DNA of 31,467 bases from Legionellales bacterium UBA5158. GTDB lineage: Bacteria; Pseudomonadota; Gammaproteobacteria; DSM-16500. The position numbers and the translations under genes were made by a program. Position 1 is the first letter of the stretch. Each line of letters starts with the position of its first letter. The DNA lies in the NCBI GenBank assembly GCA_002413665.1, contig DHXK01000160.1:1-31467 (forward strand), written 5' to 3'. Below, piece after piece: positions 8,221 through 14,216 of this stretch. The notes under the pieces are model-generated. The model was not told the origin of the DNA, ran no database searches, and saw only the letters and a list, made by a program, of their open reading frames with translations.

Positions 8221-9180
8221 TTAAATTGAAGTGTATCTATTAGGATTTGCTAGCAAAGCCTGTAAGCTAGCGAGATCTGCAGTATTAGTCAATTGCATAT
8301 CTCTTACTATACGTTTATTCAAGCCATTGAGCACTTTACCTGGACCACATTCTACTATATCTGTTATGCCTTTTGCAGCAAAAAATTGTATTGTTTCTAC
8401 CCATCGAACAGGCATAAATAACTGTCGTACTACACCGTCTCTAATCGCTACTGGTGTAGCATAGGCAAGCACATCTACATTACTAATTACAGGTATAACA
8501 GGATTGCTAATAGACACAGACTCTAACAAAACTGCTAATTTTTCTGCAGCAGGTAACATCAAAGCACAATGAGATGAAACACTAACAGGCAAAAGCTTAA
8601 CTAGTTTCGCACCCTGAGCTTTAGCCAAGACTAATGCTCTCTCAACGGCTTTAAGATGACCTGCTATTACGACCTGACCCGGACAATTAAAGTTAGCTGG
8701 GGATAATATTTCATCATCCATTATGGATTGCTGACAGAGATCCTGCACAGCTGCATCCTCTAATCCTATAATAGCGGCCAACCCTCCCACGCCCACAGGA
8801 GCTGCTTCTTGCATAAAACGTCCTCTAGCAGCGACTATACGTATTCCATCTGAGAAGGAAATCGCATTTGCACACACTAACGCTACGTATTCTCCCAGGC
8901 TATGACCTGCTAACAATGCAGGCTTTAAAGAAGTCTCGTCTGTTAAAATACGCCATATTGAATAAGCTGCTGCTAATAAAGCTGGCTGTGTATGTACAGT
9001 TTTATCGAGCTCTTCTGCAGGCCCCTTCTGAACTAATTTCCATAGATCATAACCCAGCACAGAAGAAGCTTCTGCAAAGGTTGTTTCCACAATCGGAAAT
9101 TCATCTGCAATATCGGTTAACATTCCGACGGATTGAGAACCTTGGCCAGGAAAAACAAAGCCTAATGTTTTATTTACCAT
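8221..9180 (-). CDS. fabD: Malonyl CoA-acyl carrier protein transacylase
   Basis: FabD transfers malonyl from CoA to ACP, making the extender unit for FabH and FabF. The 319-residue alpha/beta-hydrolase-like protein has Q13 in FPGQGSQ, the nucleophile S94 in GHSLGEYVAL, the substrate-binding arginine in the AARGRFMQEA stretch, H204 in SVSSHCALM, and the late ECGPGKVLNGL motif. The length is normal (309 in E. coli). It lies 31 bases after fabH and nine before fabG in the conserved fabHDG order. Confidence 0.96.
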   Translation of the reverse strand: MVNKTLGFVFPGQGSQSVGMLTDIADEFPIVETTFAEASSVLGYDLWKLVQKGPAEELDKTVHTQPALLAAAYSIWRILTDETSLKPALLAGHSLGEYVALVCANAISFSDGIRIVAARGRFMQEAAPVGVGGLAAIIGLEDAAVQDLCQQSIMDDEILSPANFNCPGQVVIAGHLKAVERALVLAKAQGAKLVKLLPVSVSSHCALMLPAAEKLAVLLESVSISNPVIPVISNVDVLAYATPVAIRDGVVRQLFMPVRWVETIQFFAAKGITDIVECGPGKVLNGLNKRIVRDMQLTNTADLASLQALLANPNRYTSI

Positions 9181-9211
9181 TACTGAGATACGCTCCTAGA
9201 GACAGAAGATT

Positions 9212-10177
9212 TTAATATTTTATTAATGATGAGCCCCAAGATAAGCCTCCACCAAAACCTTCTAACAGCAACATTTCTCCACGCTTGATTCTTCCATCCC
9301 GAATCGCTTTATCAAGAGCCAAGGGTATAGAGGCGCTAGAAGTATTACCTTGATCTTCTAAAGTAATAGCAACACGCTCAAGTGGTAAGGCAAGTTTTTT
9401 TGCCATTGCTTGAATGATACGAATATTAGCTTGATGAGGAACTAGCCAGTCAATGTCTGCTTTCGTGAGAGAATTTGCTTTTAAGGTCTCGTCAAACAAA
9501 TCCCCTAATATATTGACAGCTAATTTAAACAGCTGATTTCCTGTCATTTTTATGTATAAAGCTTCTTCGACATCTAGGGGTTTACCTAAGCTAACTGTCA
9601 AAGATAAAACATCTTTATACGTTCCATCTGAGTGCAAATGAGTCGATAAAATCCCCGGTTCCTCACTGGCACCGATTATCACAGCGCCTGCACCGTCTCC
9701 AAATAAAACACATGTCGTTCTATCACTCCAATCCACAACCCGAGACATAACCTCACTACCTATCACGAGTGCGTTTTTGATAACGCCATTTTTAATAAAT
9801 TGATCAGCTATACTTAATGCATAAACAAAGCCAGCGCAAGCAGTCGAATTAAGATCAAAGGCTGGGCAACCTGCAATGCCTAATCGCTGTTGTAAAAGAC
9901 ATGCTGTGCTAGGAAACATTTTTTCAGGTGTCGTAGTAGCAATAATTATCATGCCAATATCAACCGGCAAAATACCTGCTTCTTCCATCGCTTTTCGTGC
10001 AGCTTTTTCTGCCATAGTGAGGGAAGTTTCATGCCCTGCAGCAATATGGCGTTGATGAATACCCGTGCGCTCAACAATCCAATCACTAGTCGTATCGACT
10101 ATTTTTTCCAAATCTGCGTTCGTGAGAATTTTCTCAGGAAGATAACCACCTGTGCCTAAGATTTTTGAGTATGTCAT
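9212..10177 (-). CDS. fabH: 3-oxoacyl-[acyl-carrier-protein] synthase III
   Basis: KAS III starts fatty-acid synthesis by condensing acetyl-CoA with malonyl-ACP. The 321-residue thiolase-fold protein has the catalytic triad C114 (NSTACAGFVYALS), H248 (VPHQANIRI) and N278 (EDQGNTSSASIP), and the C-terminal GGGLSWGSSL loop. DWIVERTGIHQRH near the N-terminus is also typical. It follows plsX by 49 bases and precedes fabD. No second KAS III paralogue is seen here. Confidence 0.96.
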   Translation of the reverse strand: MTYSKILGTGGYLPEKILTNADLEKIVDTTSDWIVERTGIHQRHIAAGHETSLTMAEKAARKAMEEAGILPVDIGMIIIATTTPEKMFPSTACLLQQRLGIAGCPAFDLNSTACAGFVYALSIADQFIKNGVIKNALVIGSEVMSRVVDWSDRTTCVLFGDGAGAVIIGASEEPGILSTHLHSDGTYKDVLSLTVSLGKPLDVEEALYIKMTGNQLFKLAVNILGDLFDETLKANSLTKADIDWLVPHQANIRIIQAMAKKLALPLERVAITLEDQGNTSSASIPLALDKAIRDGRIKRGEMLLLEGFGGGLSWGSSLIKY

Positions 10178-10226
10178 AGCATTACAAATCCAGAAATTAA
10201 AATAATAAAAAAATGATGAAAATTAG

Positions 10227-11276
10227 TTATCGTGCTTCGTTATTAGAAGCTGAAAGGCTGAGCAAACGTTCGACCTCAGCACTGATGCGGTGAGGAATAT
10301 TTTTCTCAACTTGCTTTATTGCTTCTTCGATAGCGTGGGAGTAAGAATTAATGCTTGCACCCCCATGGCTCTTAATGACAATACCGCGCAAGCCTATAAA
10401 ACATGCTCCGTTATAACGTTCTGGATCAATTGATTTAGCTAAAGATTTTAAAACAGGCATTGCAACTAAACCTGCTAGCTTAGTCAATGCATTACGAGAG
10501 AAAGCTCTTTTTAATAACTTTCCAATAAATATTGCGACACCTTCCGTAGTTTTTAACGCGACATTTCCAACAAAACCATCACAAACAACAATATCGGCAT
10601 CACCTTTATAGATTTCATCGCCTTCTATATATCCTGCATAGTTTAGGCCAGTAGAATTTGAAAGAAGTTGTGCGGCTTGTTTAACTTGCTCATTACCTTT
10701 GATATCTTCTACACCAATATTCAAAAGATAAATTTTAGGATTCTCAATGTTGTCAATGGCAGATGCCAAAACAGAACCCATCACGGCAAACTGAAATAAA
10801 TTTTCTGCATTAGAATCTACATTTGCGCCCAGATCTAGCATGCGCATATCTTTATTTGGGTTCATAGTGGGTAAGCTAGAAATAATAGCGGGTCTATCAA
10901 TACCAGGTAATGTCTTTAGCACAAAACGTGCTGTTGCCATTAAAGCGCCTGTATTACCTGCGCTAACACATGCGTCTGCTTTTGCTTCTTTTACCAAGTT
11001 GATTGCGATACGCATAGAGGAGTCTTTTTTGGTGCGTAAAGCCTGCGCGGGTGATTCATCCATTTCCACACGTTGAGTCGTATGTCGTATGATTAAACGA
11101 GCAGCATTAATTGAGTTTTTTTTATTATGAATAAGCAATTGCTGCTGCAAAATTGCCTCATCACCTACTAAAATTAAAACTAAATTTTCCTGTCTTCGAA
11201 GTACCTGCAAAGCTGCGGGTACAACAACAGGGGGGCCATTGTCTCCCCCCATGGCATCCACTGCAATTGTAATCAT
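10227..11276 (-). CDS. plsX: Phosphate acyltransferase PlsX
   Basis: PlsX converts acyl-ACP to acyl-phosphate, the acyl donor for PlsY in phosphatidic acid synthesis; it is a peripheral membrane protein. The protein begins ITIAVDAMGGDNGP, the family hallmark, and contains SAGNTGALMA, CDGFVGNVALKTTEG and YNGACFIGLRGIVIKSHG. A TTG at 11282 would add two residues, but the ATG at 11276 matches the usual N-terminus and is preferred; no strong SD separates the two. The 349-residue length is normal. It lies 11 bases after rpmF, as in other proteobacteria. Confidence 0.94.
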   Translation of the reverse strand: MITIAVDAMGGDNGPPVVVPAALQVLRRQENLVLILVGDEAILQQQLLIHNKKNSINAARLIIRHTTQRVEMDESPAQALRTKKDSSMRIAINLVKEAKADACVSAGNTGALMATARFVLKTLPGIDRPAIISSLPTMNPNKDMRMLDLGANVDSNAENLFQFAVMGSVLASAIDNIENPKIYLLNIGVEDIKGNEQVKQAAQLLSNSTGLNYAGYIEGDEIYKGDADIVVCDGFVGNVALKTTEGVAIFIGKLLKRAFSRNALTKLAGLVAMPVLKSLAKSIDPERYNGACFIGLRGIVIKSHGGASINSYSHAIEEAIKQVEKNIPHRISAEVERLLSLSASNNEAR

Positions 11277-11287
11277 TTTCAAAGGCG

Positions 11288-11491
11288 TTACTCTTCAGTA
11301 TTGTCTTCTACAGTAGCAGTTTTTTTACTGATAACTAAGCGACCTTTATAATAACCATCTGGACTAATATGATGACGACGATGTGTTTCGCCAGTTGCTG
11401 CATCCACAGATAACGCAGGTCCTGTTAATGCAGAATGGGAACGACGCATGCCGCGTCTAGAACGGGTTACTCGACTTTTTTGTACTGGCAT
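11288..11491 (-). CDS. rpmF: 50S ribosomal protein L32
   Basis: L32 is a small basic protein of the large ribosomal subunit. The 67 residues begin MPVQKSRVTRSRRGMRRSH and contain the family pattern ALTGPALSVDAATGETHRRHH and ISPDGYYKGRLVI. It is the zinc-free form without the four cysteines, as in E. coli. The acidic C-terminal tail TVEDNTEE is slightly longer than usual. AGGAG lies about eight bases before the ATG. It sits between yceD and plsX, its standard place, linking ribosome and membrane synthesis in one transcript. Confidence 0.97.
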   Translation of the reverse strand: MPVQKSRVTRSRRGMRRSHSALTGPALSVDAATGETHRRHHISPDGYYKGRLVISKKTATVEDNTEE

Positions 11492-11513
11492 TACTTAAAC
11501 TCCTAACAGTGAT

Positions 11514-11538
11514 ATCAGCACTTTTTTATAATGCTGAT
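11514..11538. repeat. Inverted repeat in the rpmF leader
   Basis: Seven-base perfect arms ATCAGCA (11514-11520) and TGCTGAT (11532-11538) flank an 11-base loop, a short distance upstream of the rpmF SD on the minus strand. It could fold in the yceD-rpmF intercistronic RNA. There is no uridine tract right after it, so it does not look like a simple terminator. Confidence 0.4.
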
Positions 11539-11562
11539 TTAAATTTATCTGGATATAACATG

Positions 11563-11599
11563 AATTCAACACTTTACCAGATACACTAAATGTTGAATT
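11563..11599. repeat. Inverted repeat overlapping the yceD stop codon
   Basis: Nine-base perfect arms AATTCAACA (11563-11571) and TGTTGAATT (11591-11599) surround a 19-base loop. The stem includes part of the yceD stop codon and is AT-rich, so it would be only moderately stable. It may be an intercistronic RNA structure or a protein-binding dyad. Confidence 0.4.
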
Positions 11600-12128
11600 A
11601 TTCTTTATTCTTCGATTTCAATGATTCAATAACTTTAAAAGGGTTAGCCTTATTACCTGTCGCTTCTGTCTCAACATCCGCTGCGCTAATAGGCAGCTGT
11701 ATTTTACAATCAACATGATCATGCATAGGCACTATGGGTAAACTCAGTATTAATTCGTCCTCTATCATATCTCGTATAATTAATTCATCTTCTTTTACAA
11801 TCAATGGCTCATACTGATCTGGAAGCTTCTTAGCTTGCGCTTCGGTACGAACTATTCCACTGTTGAAATGATTCTTAATATTCAAAGAAAAAGGCTCAAG
11901 ACAACGTTGACATTGTAGTACTACATTAGTTTCGAACTTACCCTGTAAATAGCTTATATCTTGGGCATCTTTTCCAAATATAAGTTCTACTGCCACCTCA
12001 CCCACATCCTTTAACAAACTCGGAGTTAGGCGTTCCATGTCTTTAATTTGAACATAGCCATGCAAGCGTTCGGCATTCTCAGCTAAACGAAAGGGGTCAA
12101 CATGTAGAGGGAGATTGTTTTTATCCAT
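11598..12128 (-). CDS. yceD: YceD family (DUF177) protein
   Basis: YceD/DUF177 proteins are conserved next to rpmF and are linked to ribosome or rRNA metabolism in bacteria and plastids; their exact role is not settled. The 176-residue product has the conserved CQRC pair (C73, C76) in LQCQRCLEPF, the segment LPDQYEPLIVKEDELI, and EDELILSLPIVPMHD. All of these align with E. coli YceD from MQKVKLPLTLDP onward, which confirms the ATG at 12128. No Shine-Dalgarno sequence precedes that ATG, and the adjacent promoter would start transcription within about two bases of it. Confidence 0.92.
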   Translation of the reverse strand: MDKNNLPLHVDPFRLAENAERLHGYVQIKDMERLTPSLLKDVGEVAVELIFGKDAQDISYLQGKFETNVVLQCQRCLEPFSLNIKNHFNSGIVRTEAQAKKLPDQYEPLIVKEDELIIRDMIEDELILSLPIVPMHDHVDCKIQLPISAADVETEATGNKANPFKVIESLKSKNKE

Positions 12129-12136
12129 GGCCGGCG

Positions 12137-12165
12137 ATTTTATGCTGATGCAGCATCGCTGTCAA
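12137..12165 (-). promoter_or_regulatory. Near-consensus sigma-70 promoter of the yceD-rpmF-plsX-fab operon
   Basis: The minus strand reads TTGACA (12160-12165, six of six), a 17-base spacer, then TAAAAT (12137-12142, five of six). The predicted start is near 12130, two bases before the yceD ATG. The bases after the -10 box are CGCCGG, a GC-rich discriminator like those of stringently controlled promoters. The spacer holds overlapping dyads (12143-12157). Confidence 0.75.
12143..12157. promoter_or_regulatory. Dyad within the promoter spacer (candidate operator)
   Basis: Two overlapping palindromes occupy the spacer: TGCTG-ATG-CAGCA (12143-12155) and GATGC-A-GCATC (12147-12157). Their position between the -35 and -10 boxes is where a repressor would block RNA polymerase. 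The sequence does not resemble the FadR or FabR sites I know, so the binding protein is unknown and chance is possible. Confidence 0.3.
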
Positions 12166-12210
12166 ATAGAAGCACACACATAGCGCAATTCTTTCAAAAA
12201 AAATCATAGC

Positions 12211-13158
12211 CTACTCCGTTAAGCTAGAGAGGCATTTCTTCAATTCAGGGTCTAAAGGCGCAAACACTTTAACGTGTTGACCCGTAGAAGGAATAGTAAA
12301 TTCAATTAGATGCGAATGTAAGAACAGTCGCTTCAATCCACATTCGCGTAATTTCTTATTAAATTCCTTATCACCGTATTTTTCATCTCCTGCAACTGGA
12401 TGACTACGATAACGAGCATGTACTCTAATTTGGTGTGTGCGCCCAGTATGTAAAGTCGCTTGGACCAGCATACAACCTTCATAACTTTGAACGGGTTCAA
12501 ATACGGTCAAGGACGGCTTTCCTTCCTGATCGACTTTAACGATACGTTCCCCACTACTTAAATGATTCTTTCTTAAGGCCGCCTCCACTCGTAATTCTGA
12601 CGGGCTCCAATGTCCCTTCGTGAGCGCCAAATAAACTTTATGAACTTGGCCAGCACGCAATAAGCCATGAATTTCTCTTAATGTGCTACGCTTTTTAGCC
12701 AGAATAAGACACCCTGACGTATCACGGTCTAAACGATGAACCAACTCAAGCTGAGGTAATTTGGGATACATGGTACGCAATGTTTCTACTACGCCTACAT
12801 GAATACCTGTGCCACCGTGCACTGGAATTCCCGAGGGTTTATTCAGAATGAGTAAATTATTGTCTTCATACAAGATACGATCAGCCAGCATGGCAACTGA
12901 ACGCTTGCCGGGGGGAGCTGCCACCACCTTTTCTTCCAAATGCATAGGAGGAAGACGCACCTCGTCACCTGCCTGCAAACGATAACTAGGCTGTATACGC
13001 TTTTTATTAACGCGTACTTCACCTTTACGCAATAATCTATAAATCCGTGTCTTAGGCATACTTTTTAAACGAGTTACTAAAAAATTATCAATGCGTTGCC
13101 CTGCATAATCTTCTTCTATCGCAACATACTGCACAGGCGTTATTAACGTATTAACCAT
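12211..13158 (-). CDS. rluC: Ribosomal large subunit pseudouridine synthase C
   Basis: RluC converts uridines 955, 2504 and 2580 of 23S rRNA to pseudouridine in E. coli. The 315-residue protein has an N-terminal S4 RNA-binding domain (about 20-75: GQRIDNFLVTRL, RKGEVRVNKKRI, YRLQAGDEVRLP) and the RluA-family catalytic core with D144 in HRLDRDTSGC, matching the E. coli catalytic aspartate position. LHTGRTHQIRVH and HPVAGDEKYG are further signatures. The divergent rluC/rne pair is conserved with E. coli, which supports RluC rather than RluD. Its own extended -10 promoter lies about 32 bases upstream. Confidence 0.93.
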   Translation of the reverse strand: MVNTLITPVQYVAIEEDYAGQRIDNFLVTRLKSMPKTRIYRLLRKGEVRVNKKRIQPSYRLQAGDEVRLPPMHLEEKVVAAPPGKRSVAMLADRILYEDNNLLILNKPSGIPVHGGTGIHVGVVETLRTMYPKLPQLELVHRLDRDTSGCLILAKKRSTLREIHGLLRAGQVHKVYLALTKGHWSPSELRVEAALRKNHLSSGERIVKVDQEGKPSLTVFEPVQSYEGCMLVQATLHTGRTHQIRVHARYRSHPVAGDEKYGDKEFNKKLRECGLKRLFLHSHLIEFTIPSTGQHVKVFAPLDPELKKCLSSLTE

Positions 13159-13189
13159 TTAATCTAAATCCAAAGTTTATGTGGTAGGT

Positions 13190-13198
13190 ATCATAACA
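13190..13198 (-). promoter_or_regulatory. Candidate extended -10 promoter for rluC
   Basis: The minus strand reads TGT-TATGAT: an extended -10 TG followed by a five-of-six -10 hexamer (13190-13195). No good -35 is seen, as is common with the extended type. Transcription would start near 13183, leaving a leader of about 25 bases. Confidence 0.4.
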
Positions 13199-13219
13199 AA
13201 AAATAGAATATATGGTTGA

Positions 13220-13604
13220 AAAAATACTAAAGGCTTTGCACATCCTGCTGTTGAACTCACCAGTGACCTTCTAACGCTAGCTGATTTAATCGCTAACCTC
13301 ACAGGTTTTGACCCTAATCTCGATGTTTATGTATGGCGGGGTCAGCTATTACGTTTTCTTTTCCGCGCAAGATATACTGAATTCCATCAATTTTATGCTT
13401 AATAAAGAAACTCCTACTCCTAAAGGAAGAATGAGCGTGACTGACAACCTCGCATTTAGTGTGCCTGCAGAAATGATAACTGCGGTCAATAATTACGATT
13501 ATATGCAACCAAAAAGTCTTAGTACGATTAGTGAATATAAGTGCTTTCAAAAGAAACATGAGCCTGAACTAGACCCTCCTGAGCTACGCAGAAGGAAAAT
13601 ATAA
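13220..13604 (+). pseudogene. Possible decayed coding remnant in the rluC-rne interval
   Basis: Two overlapping open stretches on the plus strand look like one broken gene. The first (13220-13402) has no ATG, GTG or TTG start. It reads like soluble protein, for example HPAVELTSDLLTLADLIANL followed by FDPNLDVYVWRGQLLRFLF, and ends at TAA TAA. The second frame (TTG at 13308 to 13604, 98 codons) continues with NKETPTPKGRMSVTDNLAF and ends in a charged tail PPELRRRKI. Moving from the first to the second near 13390-13400 needs a single frameshift. I recognise no family. The alternatives are a genuine 98-residue protein from the TTG, or chance open frames in non-coding DNA. There is no convincing ribosome binding site for the TTG. 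Confidence 0.3.
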
Positions 13605-14059
13605 CTCTAGTTTTGCGATTGGAATGCTCTAAAAATGCACTAGCAAAGCAGCTAAATTTATCTTCTTTTGGTTGCTTGCTATCTCATTGATCCAGTTGGA
13701 AATTGCTGATATATTTAACTTTGCTATAGATAGCAAGATTTAACGTGTATTCGCATGAGATTTACCAAAAGAGCCGCTAATCTGGAAAATTTATTACCAG
13801 CTTTAGCTTTTAGAAAAGCCCTTAGCTTTGACCTTTTGAGTTATAAATCATAATATTAGCGAATATTTTGAATTAAAAAAACGAACAGTGTTCTAATACT
13901 TTATAAATGAGCCACTTTTGGCAGCGCCTAACATTTTAGAGCGAAAAATGAGTAAGTTATTCAAGATTATATGGAATAACAAATGAGTGAAGAAGCCGAT
14001 TTTTAATATTTTGATAAATATTCTGGTTACGCTATGCAAATGAAAATTAAAACTATTTT
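13605..14059. other. Non-coding interval upstream of rne
   Basis: There is no convincing gene here on either strand. It holds ten-base inverted arms CTTGCTATCT (13675-13684) and AGATAGCAAG (13728-13737) around a 43-base loop, several short A/T runs, and a weak promoter candidate for rne at 13868-13897. The distal part is probably the start of the rne 5' leader. Confidence 0.5.
13868..13897 (+). promoter_or_regulatory. Candidate sigma-70 promoter for rne
   Basis: TTGAAT (13868-13873, four of six), an 18-base spacer and TCTAAT (13892-13897, five of six) would start transcription near 13904. That would leave an rne leader of about 313 bases, similar in size to the 361-base autoregulatory leader of E. 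coli rne. The sequence match alone is weak. Confidence 0.3.
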
Positions 14060-14179
14060 TCAGCTTAGCCCTTGCGCATCATTGCGCACCACCACGTTCT
14101 GGCCGACATCCCAGTGCTTCTTCAACTCATTTAACATATTCGCACGCATCTCCAAAAAGAAGCGGCCACAGGCTTTCAT
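14060..14179 (-). other. GC-richer 39-codon ORF opposite the rne leader
   Basis: The minus strand encodes 39 residues from ATG (14179) to TGA: MKACGRFFLEMRANMLNELK, then a short stretch containing HWDVGQNVVVRN. About half of its bases are G or C, clearly above the AT-rich surroundings. It has no clear SD, and I recognise no family. It could be the tail of a decayed or transferred gene, or a by-product of structured leader RNA transcribed from the other strand. Confidence 0.3.
14073..14088 (+). promoter_or_regulatory. Hairpin in the probable rne 5' leader
   Basis: TGCGCA-TCAT-TGCGCA forms a six-base GC-rich stem with a four-base loop. Farther on, TGGCCG (14100-14105) can pair with CGGCCA (14163-14168). 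In E. coli the rne leader folds into hairpins that RNase E itself binds for autoregulation. These may be analogous, but no sequence homology to that leader is claimed. Confidence 0.35.
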
Positions 14180-14216
14180 AAGTAACAGAGCACCTGAATA
14201 ATTTAACAGGTGACTA

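Noticed and set aside
8868..9215. Plus-strand frame of 115 codons over fabD
   Set aside because: It is antisense to fabD, whose catalytic motifs are intact.
13314..13559. Minus-strand frame of 81 codons in the rluC-rne gap
   Set aside because: Its Cys/His/Phe-rich translation looks non-coding and no ribosome binding site precedes it.
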